A stretch of 64,000 nt of DNA, taken from NCBI RefSeq assembly GCF_010614725.1, contig NZ_JAAEHL010000004.1, forward strand, positions 310,001 through 374,000. The letters run 5' to 3'. A model generated the notes under the pieces. The model did no database searches, was not told the DNA's origin, and was given only the letters and a program-made list of their open reading frames with translations. This stretch comes from Flavobacterium ajazii. Its GTDB lineage: Bacteria > Bacteroidota > Bacteroidia > Flavobacteriales > Flavobacteriaceae. Numbering within the stretch: the first letter of the stretch is position 1; each line of letters starts with the position of its first letter. A program made the translations under genes and the position numbers. Shown piece by piece: positions 44,790 to 54,968 of this stretch.

Positions 44790-47700
44790 CTAAGTATTTC
44801 TAACTTTTACATGATAGAAAACGTTTGGTTTAGTACCAACATGCTCTAATAAGTGATAAGCTCTTTCGCTTTCTGCTAATTTAGCAACTTCGCTTTCTTT
44901 ATCATTAACATCCCCAAAAACCATAGCTCCAGAAGAACAAGCAGCAGAACAAGCACAAGCATTGTTGAACTCATCTTTTGCTACTACTCTACCTTCACGT
45001 TTTGCTTGAAGAATTACAGCTTGAGTACTTTGGATACAGAAAGAACATTTTTCCATAACTCCACGAGAACGTACGTTTACGTCAGGGTTTAATACCATAC
45101 GACCTAAATCGTCATTCATATGATAATCGAATTCACTGTTTTTGTTGTACAAGAACCAGTTAAAACGACGTACTTTATAAGGACAATTGTTTGCACAATA
45201 ACGAGTACCAACACATCTGTTATAAGCCATGTGATTTTGACCTTGACGACCATGAGATGTAGCAGCAACTGGACAAACTGTTTCACAAGGTGCGTGGTTA
45301 CAGTGTTGACACATTACTGGTTGGAAAGCTACTTGTGGATTATCTCCTGGTTTTTCCATTTCATTAAATGTAGATAATGAACTTGATAAACCTGCAATTC
45401 CTTCTTTTCTTTCGTTATCTCCTTCAAAAGTACTTTCAGAAGAATAATATCTATCGATACGCAACCAGTGCATATCACGACTTCTTCTTACCTCTGCTTT
45501 ACCAACAACAGGAACGTTGTTTTCAGCGTGACAAGCGATAACGCAAGCTCCACATCCTGTACAAGCATTTAAGTCAATTGAAAGGTTGAAGTGGTGACCA
45601 GTTGTACGATCAAATGATTCCCATAAATCTACAGTTGTAGCTTCAACTTCTTGGTGATCTAAAGATACCATTGGTTTTTCATTCCAATGTTCAGCATCTT
45701 TAGTATTGAATATTTCTAAAGAAGTTTCTTTGATAATATCACCTCTACCCATTAACGTTTTCTGACCTTGAACACAAGCAAATTCGTGCTCTCCTCCAGC
45801 TTTCGCAATAGAAACAGATTGAACTCCTTTGAAACCTTTATATAAAGCGTAAGCATTTAAACCTACCTGCATTTCTTCTTTCAAAGACTCTTTACGACCG
45901 TAACCAACTGCTAAACCAACAGTTCCTACAGCTTGACCCGGCTGAACAATAACTGGAACATTTTCCAATTTAGTACCATCAGCGATAGTCAATGTAGCAT
46001 AACTACCGTTTAAACCTCCGTTGGCAACAATTTCGTTAGACAAACCAAGTTTCTTAGCATCAGCATTTGAAACTGTAACATAGTTATCCCAAGAAACTCT
46101 TGTAATCGGGTCTGGAAACTCTTGTAACCAAGGGTTGTTTGCATGTTGTCCGTCACCTAACCCCGTTTTAGTGTATAATACTAATTCGAAGTCATCAGCA
46201 GACTTAGATTTTGCAACTGCACTAGCAGCAGACGCAGCATCTATAGCACCTCCAGCTAAAGCCGTAGCTCCAACAACAGCAACACCATCATGTAATACTT
46301 TATTCCAAGAAGAACCGGCAGTATAAGCAGCAGAATTAGCTTTTAAGTAATCATAAAAAGTACCTGCTGTACCATTTAATGATAATAAAACATCTTGAAA
46401 TTGTTTTGTATTAAATATAGGGCGAATAGTCGGCTGAGTTAAACTATATGTTCCACTTGTAATTTCAACATCTCCCCAAGACTCTAAATAATGAGGAGCA
46501 GGAGCAGCAATTTTAACAATAGAAGCTGTTTCATCTTCTTTTAAAGAAAAAGCAATAGATTTTTCAATTTTTTTCAATCCAGATACAAAAGAAGCAGAAT
46601 CTGCTAAAGTGTAAACCGGATTAACTCCACTCATAATTAAAGTATGAACATTTCCAGCATTCAAATCTTTAATTAACTGTGAAATAGCCGCATTAGAACC
46701 TTTTCTAATTTGTCTAGCTCCAGCAGTACTAAAAGCTTCACTAGCCAATAGTTGATTGATAGCTAAAACTAATAATTGAGCATTTTTATCTTCAATTCCA
46801 GATACTAAAACTCCTTTTGAGCCAGCAGCTTTAAGTTGCTGAGCAGCTTTTACTACTTCAGCTTTAACTTTTTCATCTAAAACTACAGAAACAGAAGCAC
46901 CTGCAATAATATTATAAATCTGAACCAAAGCTTGCTTTTGAGCAGCCGTAGTCAAAGGAACACGCTTATCAGCAGCAGCTCCAGATAATGTCATATTTGA
47001 TTCAAACTGAAAGTGACGAGACATTTTTCCATTTTGAGGAATACGTCCTTTTGCATATCCAGAATCATATCCGCCACCTTGCCAGTCTCCTAAGAAATCA
47101 GCACCGACAGATACAATCAATGAAGCTTTTGAAAAATCATAATCAACTAAAGCTCTTTGGCCATAAACTGATTCAAAAGCATCCAAAGCTTCCGATGAAG
47201 AAACTGCATCATACACCACATGCTTAGCATTAGGATTTTTAGCAATAAATTCAGCAATTAATTTTTCTGTAGTTGGACTAGCCAAAGTATTAGTTAACAA
47301 TACTACTTGTTTTCCTTTAGCTTTCGCATCAGCTAAACCTGATTTAATTTCTAAATCAACTGCTGACCAAGTAGAATTTTTACCATCTACTTTCGGCTCT
47401 TTTAAACGACCGCTGTCATACAATCCTAAGATAGACGCATGAATTCTAGCGTTCGCAGCAAATTTAGCTCCTGCAATTGTATTGTTTTCAATTTTAATTG
47501 GACGACCCTCACGAGTCTTAACCAAAAGGTTTGCAAAATCAAAACCATCAAAAACGGTAGTTGCATAATAATCTGCAACACCAGGAATGATTTGCTCTGG
47601 TTGTAATACATAAGGGATAGACTTGTGAACCGGACCTTCGCAAGCAGCCAAAGTAACAGCTGCAGTACTAAACCCTACGTACTTTAAAAAGTCACGACGT

Positions 47701-47849
47701 GAAGTCCCAGATGTAGATAAAGCCTCAGCGTTACCCAAAAACTCATCAGTAGGAATTTCTTCAACAAATTCGTTATTTCTAAGCGCCTCAACAATAGAGC
47801 TGTTTTCTAGCTCCTCAACACTTTTCCAGTATTTTTTGTTTGATGACAT
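44790..47849 (-). CDS. actB: Alternative complex III Fe-S subunit ActB
   Basis: A 1019-residue periplasmic Fe-S subunit that fuses a molybdopterin-oxidoreductase-like domain (lacking cofactor in known ActB) with a C-terminal ferredoxin-like domain. A twin-arginine motif (TSRRDFLKYVGFSTAAVTLAAC) starts near residue 52. The Fe-S domain near residues 780-985 has four Cys groups: CTGCGACVIAC, CQHCNHAPCETVCP, CANNCP and CSFC...CACSAAC. These should bind three 4Fe-4S and one 3Fe-4S cluster. It lies 32 bases after actA. Confidence 0.94.
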   Translation of the reverse strand: MSSNKKYWKSVEELENSSIVEALRNNEFVEEIPTDEFLGNAEALSTSGTSRRDFLKYVGFSTAAVTLAACEGPVHKSIPYVLQPEQIIPGVADYYATTVFDGFDFANLLVKTREGRPIKIENNTIAGAKFAANARIHASILGLYDSGRLKEPKVDGKNSTWSAVDLEIKSGLADAKAKGKQVVLLTNTLASPTTEKLIAEFIAKNPNAKHVVYDAVSSSEALDAFESVYGQRALVDYDFSKASLIVSVGADFLGDWQGGGYDSGYAKGRIPQNGKMSRHFQFESNMTLSGAAADKRVPLTTAAQKQALVQIYNIIAGASVSVVLDEKVKAEVVKAAQQLKAAGSKGVLVSGIEDKNAQLLVLAINQLLASEAFSTAGARQIRKGSNAAISQLIKDLNAGNVHTLIMSGVNPVYTLADSASFVSGLKKIEKSIAFSLKEDETASIVKIAAPAPHYLESWGDVEITSGTYSLTQPTIRPIFNTKQFQDVLLSLNGTAGTFYDYLKANSAAYTAGSSWNKVLHDGVAVVGATALAGGAIDAASAASAVAKSKSADDFELVLYTKTGLGDGQHANNPWLQEFPDPITRVSWDNYVTVSNADAKKLGLSNEIVANGGLNGSYATLTIADGTKLENVPVIVQPGQAVGTVGLAVGYGRKESLKEEMQVGLNAYALYKGFKGVQSVSIAKAGGEHEFACVQGQKTLMGRGDIIKETSLEIFNTKDAEHWNEKPMVSLDHQEVEATTVDLWESFDRTTGHHFNLSIDLNACTGCGACVIACHAENNVPVVGKAEVRRSRDMHWLRIDRYYSSESTFEGDNERKEGIAGLSSSLSTFNEMEKPGDNPQVAFQPVMCQHCNHAPCETVCPVAATSHGRQGQNHMAYNRCVGTRYCANNCPYKVRRFNWFLYNKNSEFDYHMNDDLGRMVLNPDVNVRSRGVMEKCSFCIQSTQAVILQAKREGRVVAKDEFNNACACSAACSSGAMVFGDVNDKESEVAKLAESERAYHLLEHVGTKPNVFYHVKVRNT

Positions 47850-47881
47850 TGTATATATATATTAAAATCTTAATAAATCGA

Positions 47882-49210
47882 TTAATAGTGGCATTTACCG
47901 CATTCTAAACCTCCCATTTGCGCTGCAGTTAATTTCTCTACACCGTATTTTTTAGAAAGTTCAGCATGAATCTTATCATAGTAAGCATTACCTTCCATCT
48001 TAACATCTGTTTTTCTATGGCAATCAACACACCATCCCATTGTTAATTTAGAGTATTGCTTCATGATTTCGAATTCTTGTACTGGACCGTGACAAGTCTG
48101 ACATTCAATTCCGGCAACAGAAACGTGTTGTGAGTGATTGAAGTAAACAAAGTCAGGAAGATTATGAATACGAACCCATTTTACAGGCATTGTTTTTCCA
48201 GTATAAGCCTGTTTAGTCTTATCCCATCCAACAGCATCATATAATTTTTGGATTTGAGCATCGTAAAATGCTTTGCTGTACTCAGGAGTAGCAGTAGTTT
48301 CAGCAACTTCAGAAATATTTTTATGACAATTCATACAAACATTTAATGAAGGAATACCAGCTGTTTTACTTACACGAGCAGCAGAGTGGCAATACTTACA
48401 ATTAATTTCGTTATCACCAGCGTGAATTTTGTGAGAGTAGTGAATTGGCTGAATTGGCTCATAATTCTGATCTACACCTACCTGCATCAAGTAACCGTAT
48501 ACAAAATAACCACTAGCCAAAAGCAAAAAGATTGCAGTAACTAAAACCAAAAATTGGTTTTTAGCGAAAGCTTTCCAGATTGGAGTTCTAGCCTCTTTTG
48601 GAGCTACTTCAATACCGTTTTTATTAGCAACTTTAGTTAACACCTTGTTCACCATGAACAACATCACAACCAAAATAGCCATTACAAGAGCAAGAGCCCC
48701 TAAAATAATATTGTTTGAAATTCCGCCACCTTCAACTTTCTCTCCAGGAGGAACAGTCCCCAGAGCTGGAACAGGATCTTTTTTTACTTCAGAAGTATAA
48801 GCTATAATATTATCAATATCTCCTTCAGACAATTGAGGAAAAGAAGTCATAACAGCTTTGTTATTTTCCTCAAAAAGTTTAACAGCAACAGCATCACCTG
48901 ACTTAATCATGTCAGAACTGTTATGCACCCACTTGTAAATCCAAGCCATATCATGCTTAGCAGCCACCCCTCTTAACGCAGGACCAGTTGATTTAGCATC
49001 TAATTTGTGACATGCAGCGCAATTTGCATTAAAAAGTTCTTTCCCTTTTACTGGATCACCGCCTCCTGCAGCTGGAGCAGCAGCCGCTGCTTCAGGCGCC
49101 GCCGGAGCAGCAGCATCTTGAGCAAATGAAGTTAGGGAGAAAATTAACGTCAGCGATAAGCTAAGCAGCAATTTTCTTGAGATCGAATTATGGTTACCCA
49201 CCTTTTTCAT
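47882..49210 (-). CDS. actA: Alternative complex III multiheme cytochrome ActA with fused mono-heme domain
   Basis: A 442-residue cytochrome with six CxxCH heme sites. The first (CAACHK, near residue 62) sits in an N-terminal class I cytochrome c domain behind a signal peptide and an Ala/Pro-rich linker. A membrane helix (about 168-188), a second helix (about 220-240) and a five-heme domain follow: CKYCHS, CMNCHK, CQTCHG, CVDCHR and CGKCHY. Ordinary ActA is pentaheme, so this is a fused form. It is the first gene of the operon, behind a two-element promoter and an 80-base leader. Confidence 0.93.
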   Translation of the reverse strand: MKKVGNHNSISRKLLLSLSLTLIFSLTSFAQDAAAPAAPEAAAAAPAAGGGDPVKGKELFNANCAACHKLDAKSTGPALRGVAAKHDMAWIYKWVHNSSDMIKSGDAVAVKLFEENNKAVMTSFPQLSEGDIDNIIAYTSEVKKDPVPALGTVPPGEKVEGGGISNNIILGALALVMAILVVMLFMVNKVLTKVANKNGIEVAPKEARTPIWKAFAKNQFLVLVTAIFLLLASGYFVYGYLMQVGVDQNYEPIQPIHYSHKIHAGDNEINCKYCHSAARVSKTAGIPSLNVCMNCHKNISEVAETTATPEYSKAFYDAQIQKLYDAVGWDKTKQAYTGKTMPVKWVRIHNLPDFVYFNHSQHVSVAGIECQTCHGPVQEFEIMKQYSKLTMGWCVDCHRKTDVKMEGNAYYDKIHAELSKKYGVEKLTAAQMGGLECGKCHY

Positions 49211-49297
49211 ATAGTATAAATAATTGTCTACTAATTTTTGGTATGATTTTTTCTAAACGAAATTCAGTAAAACACATACCGTTTTTTAAAACCTGCA

Positions 49298-49327
49298 CAA
49301 AAATACAATTTAAGTAGTATTCTCAAA
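49298..49327 (-). promoter_or_regulatory. Putative promoter of the act-cox operon
   Basis: On the minus strand TTTG (49324-49327), 18 bases, TATTTTTG (49298-49305): a full match to the Bacteroidota pattern. The transcript would carry a leader of about 80 bases before actA. Confidence 0.65.
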
Positions 49328-49403
49328 ACCTTAAAATAGTCTTAAATATCAATTTATATCAATTCTAAATAATAAAAACATTTCATATATAAACCTTAAA
49401 TAC

Positions 49404-49411
49404 TACTTTTG
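49404..49411 (+). promoter_or_regulatory. Putative -7 element of the SPOR gene
   Basis: TACTTTTG fits TAnnTTTG and lies 18 bases before the ATG at 49430. Together with the actA promoter it makes a compact divergent control region. Confidence 0.5.
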
Positions 49412-49429
49412 TATAAAAACCATCACATT

Positions 49430-49819
49430 ATGAGAATTTTAGCCCCTTCAAAAAAAATCCTATTAACATTAGCAGCATTTACCCTATCTTATAATATTAA
49501 TGCCCAAGACCAAAATATTACACTGAATCAAGACCCGAAATTTGAGCAATTATTGAATGATAAACGTAAAATTAACACGTCTATTAGTACCAACGATACG
49601 TACAAAATTCAAATTTTCAGCGGCAAAAGCGATGAGGCAAAAAAGACATTATCAAATTTTAAACGTGAATTTAACACAATAGATGGCACCATTATTTTCA
49701 ATACTCCGAACTATAAAGTTCTCGTTGGGAATTTTAAAACCAGAATTGAAGCTGAAAGAAATTTAGAAGAGATTAAAAAACGATATAAGAGCGTTTTCCT
49801 TATTAAACCCAGCAAATAA
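49430..49819 (+). CDS. Secreted SPOR-domain protein
   Basis: A 129-residue protein; the ATG at 49430 starts a signal peptide (MRILAPSKKILLTLAAFTLS, cleaved near NINAQ), and an earlier TTG falls in the -7 element. Residues about 55-129 form a SPOR domain (YKIQIFSGKSDEAKKTL, YKVLVGNFKTRIEAERNLEEIK). SPOR domains bind denuded septal peptidoglycan. This one has no membrane anchor and is likely periplasmic. It is monocistronic and followed by a strong hairpin. Confidence 0.88.
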   Translation: MRILAPSKKILLTLAAFTLSYNINAQDQNITLNQDPKFEQLLNDKRKINTSISTNDTYKIQIFSGKSDEAKKTLSNFKREFNTIDGTIIFNTPNYKVLVGNFKTRIEAERNLEEIKKRYKSVFLIKPSK

Positions 49820-49863
49820 TATTATTTACAATAAAAAGGCTTTTAAATCACCTATTGAAAGCA

Positions 49864-49906
49864 AAAAACAGGCTATTTTCACATTACGAAACAGCCTGTT
49901 TTTTAC
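49864..49906 (+). terminator. Terminator of the SPOR gene
   Basis: An 11-bp stem, 49864-49874 with 49893-49903 (core ACAGGCT/AGCCTGT), with a smaller inner TTTC/GAAA pair, ends in a T run. A-rich on the far side, so it may also work leftward. Confidence 0.8.
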
Positions 49907-50075
49907 AACATCTAATATCCTCTTAAATAAATCAGTTTAGATTTTCAATTTCAGGCTTGAGTTTTGTAAATTGAAATTTTTCAAATGTCATTACAAAAAG
50001 CCATAAAAACCAAAGTAATAATTTTCACATCTTTCTTCAATAACAAATTTTCATACTAAATCTACAAAGAGACGT

Positions 50076-50109
50076 ATCAAAAAAAAGTCCCAATTTTCAT
50101 TAGGACTTT
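50076..50109 (-). terminator. Terminator of the rimP-nusA-infB operon
   Basis: On the minus strand an 11-bp stem with one G-U pair (complement of 50109-50084) and a GAAA tetraloop is followed by eight T. Confidence 0.85.
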
Positions 50110-50131
50110 AAATAATATAATATATTCAAGT

Positions 50132-53002
50132 TTATTTCAACTTCTTTTTAATTGCAACTTCGTGATACGCTTCAATAACATCATTTATTTCAATATCATT
50201 AAAACCTTTAATCTGAATACCACAATCGTATCCTTTCGTAACCTCTTTAACATCATCTTTAAAGCGCTTTAAAGCCACTAATTCACCTGTGTAAACAACA
50301 ACCCCTTCTCTAATAACTCTTATTTTAGAAGCTCTTAGAATTTTACCATCAGTAACCATACATCCTGCAATTGAACCTACTTTAGAAATCTTGAAGATTT
50401 CACGAATTTCAGCATTTCCAAGCACCTCTTCTTTCATTTCAGGAGCAAGCATTCCTTCCATTGCATCTTTCAAGTCATCGATTGCTGCGTAGATAATAGA
50501 ATAGTAACGGATATCGATTTCTTCCTTATCTGCAAGCTGTCTGGCATTCCCTGCAGGACGAACATTAAACCCGATAATAATCGCATCAGAAGCAGAGGCT
50601 AAGTTAACATCGGTTTCGGTAATCGCACCAACACCTTTATGAATAATATTAATTTGAACTTCTTCCGTAGAAAGTTTAGAGAACGAGTCAGATAATGCTT
50701 CAACAGAACCATCCACGTCACCTTTAAGAATTACATTCAATTCTTTAAACTGACCAAGAGCAATACGTCGTCCGATTTCGTCAAGAGTAATATGTCTTTG
50801 AGTACGTACAGATTGTTCACGCATTAATTGAGAACGTTTGGATGCAATTTGTTTTGCCTCTTTTTCATCTTCAAAAACATTGAATTTATCACCAGCTGTC
50901 GCAGCACCATCAAGCCCTAAAACAGATACCGGAGTCGACGGACCAGCTTCTTTAATATTATGCCCTCTTTCATCATGCATCGCCTTAACTTTACCATGAT
51001 GCTTTCCAGCTAACATATAATCTCCAATTCTCAAAGTTCCATGCTGAACCAAAATTGTAGAAACATATCCTTTTCCTTTATCCAGGAATGCTTCAACTAC
51101 AGTTCCCTGAGCGGCTTTATTTGGATTTGCTTTTAAATCTAATATTTCAGCTTCTAATAAAACTTTCTCCAGCAATTCTTTTACACCTGTTCCTACTTTT
51201 GCAGAAATATCATGTGACTGAATTTTTCCACCCCAATCCTCAACAAGCAAATTCATACCAGCCAAACGCTCTTTAATTTTTTCAACATTAGCATTTGGTT
51301 TATCAATTTTATTAATTGCAAATATAATTGGAACCCCTGCAGCCTGTGCATGAGAAATTGCTTCTTTTGTCTGTGGCATGATATCATCATCCGCCGCTAC
51401 TACAATAATAGCTATATCCGTAACCTGAGCTCCACGCGCACGCATGGCCGTAAACGCTTCGTGACCCGGAGTATCTAAGAATGCTATTTTTTGACCATTA
51501 TCTAAAGTTACTCCATATGCTCCAATGTGCTGTGTAATACCTCCAGACTCACCGGCAATAACATTTTCTTTACGAATATAATCCAGTAAAGATGTTTTAC
51601 CGTGATCGACGTGCCCCATTACAGTAACAATCGGTGCTCTGGTCACTAAATCTTCTTCTTTATCTTCTACTACCTCAATAGCTTCTTCGATATCAACAGT
51701 AATAAACTCCACTTCATAACCGAATTCATCAGCCACAATTGTTAACGTTTCAGCATCTAGACGTTGGTTCATGGTAACCATGATTCCGAGAGACATACAA
51801 GTTCCGATTACTTTAGTAATCGGCACATCCATCATGATTGCAATTTCACCTACTGTAACGAATTCCGTAACTTTAATTGTTTTACTTCCTTCATCAAGAG
51901 CTCTTTGCTCATCATCAGATTTCTGACGGTGTGTTTCTCTTTTATCTCTTCTATATTTTGCCGCTTTAGATTTACCTCCTTTGCCCTGAAGTTTTTCAAG
52001 AGTTTCTCTAATTTGGTTTTTTACTTCTTCTTCTGTTGGCTCAACTTTAGCGACAATAGCCGGACGGTTTCCTTTTACAAAACCCGGCCTTGAGCTTCTG
52101 TTAGCATTAAAACCTCCACCATTATTATTTGGTGTGATTTTATTTGGATTTGGCGTACCAGGAGCATTACCTGTTGCTGGTTTTGGCGCACCTGGTGTAC
52201 CTGGCTTAGGAGCTATTCTTTTACGCTTATTCTTATTAGCGTTATTTCCTGTTCCCGGAACCCCTGGCTTATTTTGATTAACTTTCGGATCTTCCTTCTT
52301 TTTCTTTGGCTTATTGAACTGAGATAAATCAATTGTTTGCCCTGTAAGAGTAGTTCCTGAAAGCTTTTGATATTGCGTAGTGATAGTTTCTTCTGAAGTT
52401 GTTGGATCTGTAGACACAATAGGCTCTTGTGCAACTTTCGAAGATTCAACTTTAACTTCTTTTTTCTCAGTAATAACAGGCTCTTCTTTTTTAGTCTCAG
52501 AAACTGGCGGATTCACAACTGGTTCCGGCTTTACTGTTTCGTTTTGAACAGGTTTCTCTGGCTGCACAGGTGCAACAACAGCTTTTGGCTCTTCAGCCTT
52601 AACTGTTTCCTCAGAAGGAGTAATAGCAGGCTTTTTTGGATTTAAGTCAATTTTTCCAACTTGTACAGGCCCGGTAACAACAGCTCTTGCCTTTATAATT
52701 TCTTGCTGTTTTTGACGCTCTTCTTCTTGTCTGCGTTTGTCTTCAATTTCTTTCTCACGCTCTATACGCAATGCTTCTTTTTCTTTTCTTTTTTCTTCCC
52801 CTACCTCTTTAGAAGCTTCCTTATTCCCCTTATCGCCCGCAAATTGGCTTTGAAGAATATTAAATTCACTATCAGAAATTTTAGCATTTGGATTTGCATC
52901 AATAGCAATTCCCTTATCTTTTAGATAATCAACAGCTCTTTCTAACGAAATATTTAATTCCCTTAAAACCTTGTTTATTCTTATTACTCTCTCTTCAGAC
53001 AT
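50132..53002 (-). CDS. infB: Translation initiation factor IF-2
   Basis: A 956-residue GTPase that places initiator tRNA on the 30S subunit. Residues about 1-50 form the first N-terminal module. A long low-complexity region rich in Lys, Glu, Pro, Asn and Gly follows (about 60-330), as in other Bacteroidota IF-2. The G domain has GHVDHGKTS (about 460-468), DTPGHE (about 509-514) and NKID (about 563-566). Domains II to IV close the protein. It ends the rimP-nusA-infB operon, 59 bases after nusA, before a strong terminator. Confidence 0.97.
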   Translation of the reverse strand: MSEERVIRINKVLRELNISLERAVDYLKDKGIAIDANPNAKISDSEFNILQSQFAGDKGNKEASKEVGEEKRKEKEALRIEREKEIEDKRRQEEERQKQQEIIKARAVVTGPVQVGKIDLNPKKPAITPSEETVKAEEPKAVVAPVQPEKPVQNETVKPEPVVNPPVSETKKEEPVITEKKEVKVESSKVAQEPIVSTDPTTSEETITTQYQKLSGTTLTGQTIDLSQFNKPKKKKEDPKVNQNKPGVPGTGNNANKNKRKRIAPKPGTPGAPKPATGNAPGTPNPNKITPNNNGGGFNANRSSRPGFVKGNRPAIVAKVEPTEEEVKNQIRETLEKLQGKGGKSKAAKYRRDKRETHRQKSDDEQRALDEGSKTIKVTEFVTVGEIAIMMDVPITKVIGTCMSLGIMVTMNQRLDAETLTIVADEFGYEVEFITVDIEEAIEVVEDKEEDLVTRAPIVTVMGHVDHGKTSLLDYIRKENVIAGESGGITQHIGAYGVTLDNGQKIAFLDTPGHEAFTAMRARGAQVTDIAIIVVAADDDIMPQTKEAISHAQAAGVPIIFAINKIDKPNANVEKIKERLAGMNLLVEDWGGKIQSHDISAKVGTGVKELLEKVLLEAEILDLKANPNKAAQGTVVEAFLDKGKGYVSTILVQHGTLRIGDYMLAGKHHGKVKAMHDERGHNIKEAGPSTPVSVLGLDGAATAGDKFNVFEDEKEAKQIASKRSQLMREQSVRTQRHITLDEIGRRIALGQFKELNVILKGDVDGSVEALSDSFSKLSTEEVQINIIHKGVGAITETDVNLASASDAIIIGFNVRPAGNARQLADKEEIDIRYYSIIYAAIDDLKDAMEGMLAPEMKEEVLGNAEIREIFKISKVGSIAGCMVTDGKILRASKIRVIREGVVVYTGELVALKRFKDDVKEVTKGYDCGIQIKGFNDIEINDVIEAYHEVAIKKKLK

Positions 53003-53061
53003 ATAACCTTTTTATTATTACCTTTTTCGTTGTGTTGTTAGAGCAGATGTTCAGCTATAGA

Positions 53062-54315
53062 CTAACTATCAAACTCTTCTTTTAGTATTTTCATAACATC
53101 CAGAATAGTTTCCTCTTCTAAATCTGTTCTTCTTACTAAATCTTCTACATCGTGTTTCAAGATACTTTTTGCAGTATCCAAACCGATTTTTGCAAACTCT
53201 TCAATTACCCACTCTTCGATCTCATCTGAGAACTCTGTTAATTCAACATCGTCTTCATCTGCAACAGTACCGGCAACATCTCCTTCACGAATAACATCTA
53301 ACTCATAACCTGTCAACTGACCAGCTAGCTTGATATTGTGACCACCTCTACCAATTGCTTTAGAAACCTCTTCTAATTTCAAGAATACTTCAGCACGTTT
53401 GTTATCTTCATCAATTTTGATAGAAGAAACTTTAGCAGGGCTTAAAGCTCTTGTAATAAATAATTGAATATTGTTTGTATAATTGATTACATCAATATTT
53501 TCATTTCCTAATTCACGAACAATTCCATGAATACGAGAACCTTTCATTCCTACGCAAGCTCCAACCGGATCGATTCTATCATCATAAGAATCTACCGCTA
53601 CTTTCGCTTTTTCACCCGGAATACGAACTACATTTTTAACCGTGATCAATCCGTCAAAAACCTCTGGAATTTCTTGTTCAAATAATTTCTCTAAAAACTT
53701 CTCAGAAGTTCTGGACATGATAATTTGAGGTTTATTTCCTTTTAATTCAACGCTTTCAATAATTCCACGTACATTATCCCCTTTACGGAAAAAGTCAGAT
53801 GGAATTTGTTTTTCTTTCGGAAGTACAATTTCGTTCCCTTCGTCATCAACTAAGATAACAACTCTCGGACGTACGTGATGTACTTCTGCAGTATAAATAT
53901 CACCGATAATATCTTTAAATTGCTTGTAAAGATTGGTATTATCATGTTCGTGAATTTTAGATATTAAGTTCTGACGCAAAGCCAAAATAGCTCTTCTTCC
54001 TAAATCAATCAATTTAACTTCTTCAGAAACCTCTTCACCAATTTCAAAATCCGCTTCGATCATTCTGGCTTCAGTCAAAGTAATTTCTTCATTTTCAAAA
54101 TCAAGATCTTCGTCAGCAACGATAACTCTTCTTCTCCAAATCTCCATATCTCCTTTATCAGGATTTATAATGATATCAAAATTATCATCAGAACCGTATT
54201 TTTTCTTCAATGCATTTCTAAACACGTCCTCTAAAATTGCCATAAGCGTTACACGATCAATAAGTTTATTATCTTTAAACTCTGAGAATGAATCGATTAA
54301 TGCTAAATTTTCCAT
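53062..54315 (-). CDS. nusA: Transcription factor NusA
   Basis: A 417-residue RNA-binding elongation factor. It has the N-terminal polymerase-binding domain, an S1 domain (about 135-205), and two KH domains (GACVGMKGSRIHGIVREL and KAIGRGGHNIKLAGQL). The acidic C-terminal repeats of E. coli NusA are absent apart from a short tail (ETILDVMKILKEEF), which is usual outside Proteobacteria. It modulates pausing and termination, including at hairpins such as the one in its own operon leader. It lies 13 bases after rimP. Confidence 0.97.
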   Translation of the reverse strand: MENLALIDSFSEFKDNKLIDRVTLMAILEDVFRNALKKKYGSDDNFDIIINPDKGDMEIWRRRVIVADEDLDFENEEITLTEARMIEADFEIGEEVSEEVKLIDLGRRAILALRQNLISKIHEHDNTNLYKQFKDIIGDIYTAEVHHVRPRVVILVDDEGNEIVLPKEKQIPSDFFRKGDNVRGIIESVELKGNKPQIIMSRTSEKFLEKLFEQEIPEVFDGLITVKNVVRIPGEKAKVAVDSYDDRIDPVGACVGMKGSRIHGIVRELGNENIDVINYTNNIQLFITRALSPAKVSSIKIDEDNKRAEVFLKLEEVSKAIGRGGHNIKLAGQLTGYELDVIREGDVAGTVADEDDVELTEFSDEIEEWVIEEFAKIGLDTAKSILKHDVEDLVRRTDLEEETILDVMKILKEEFDS

Positions 54316-54328
54316 GCGAATTCTTTAA

Positions 54329-54793
54329 TTAAAATGTTACTGTAACAATTGCCTCTATAATTTCTGTATAAGGTATTTGTTGCTCTTTTTGAACTGTTTC
54401 TTTTCCTTTTCCTACTTTTTTTGGTTCTCTTGCTTTCCAAGACAAAATTATAAAAACATCATTAGCTTCTACCAATTCTGCCTCTATTTTTTCATTATTT
54501 GTGGTAACAATCAACGTTCTACCAATGTTTTTTTTGTATTGCCTTACCATTTTCAGAGGTGTCCCTACTCCAACTGATGCTACTTCAAGCGAAAAATCCT
54601 GTTCTTCACGATCCAGATTATTCTCGATTGCACGACTGACATCTATACAATCCTGCAACATCACTCCATTATCTCCGTCTAAACCAACACTAATTTTAAA
54701 AGAATCCGAAACAGCCAAATCAACCAAAAAGATTGATGGTTTTTCCAGAAGAGCTTCTGCAATTAATCCGTTTACTTTTTCTTTAAATGTCAT
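54329..54793 (-). CDS. rimP: Ribosome maturation factor RimP
   Basis: A 154-residue factor for 30S subunit maturation. I favour the ATG at 54793 ([19 protein letters not shown]). An in-frame ATG at 54829 would add 12 residues coded by a perfect hairpin. Family motifs are [35 protein letters not shown] and [13 protein letters not shown]. It is first in the rimP-nusA-infB operon, the arrangement found across bacteria. Its leader has a two-element promoter and a terminator-like hairpin. Confidence 0.93.
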   Translation of the reverse strand: MTFKEKVNGLIAEALLEKPSIFLVDLAVSDSFKISVGLDGDNGVMLQDCIDVSRAIENNLDREEQDFSLEVASVGVGTPLKMVRQYKKNIGRTLIVTTNNEKIEAELVEANDVFIILSWKAREPKKVGKGKETVQKEQQIPYTEIIEAIVTVTF

Positions 54794-54801
54794 AATTTTA
54801 T

Positions 54802-54827
54802 AAAAAGAGGGGACACTTAGTCCCCTC
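54802..54827 (-). terminator. Terminator-like hairpin in the rimP leader
   Basis: Perfect 8-bp stem GAGGGGAC (54807-54814) with GTCCCCTC (54820-54827), 5-base loop, then five T on the minus strand. It lies between the promoter and the rimP start, so it may attenuate the operon. Confidence 0.65.
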
Positions 54828-54855
54828 ATTATTTAGATTTTAATAAATAACGATG

Positions 54856-54884
54856 CAAATATAGTGTTTTTTTTATAAATCAAA
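54856..54884 (-). promoter_or_regulatory. Putative promoter of rimP-nusA-infB
   Basis: On the minus strand TTTG (54881-54884), 17 bases, TATATTTG (54856-54863), the best promoter match on this strand in the region. The start would be near 54850, about 57 bases before the rimP ATG. Confidence 0.65.
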
Positions 54885-54968
54885 TAAATTGATTACTCTA
54901 AAAATATTTCTTACCTTTATATAAGCACTAACTATACAGATTATTCAAATAATTTAACCCAAAAAATT

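Larger units (their letters stand above)
49820..50131. other. 312-base gap between convergent genes
   Basis: It separates the SPOR gene from infB. It holds the terminator of the SPOR gene at 49864-49906 and the infB terminator at 50076-50109. The AT-rich 170 bases between them show no frame, promoter pair or repeat I can support. Confidence 0.6.

Noticed and set aside
52427-52924. Phe-rich frames on the plus strand opposite infB
   Set aside because: They are complements of the Lys/Glu-rich low-complexity region of IF-2.
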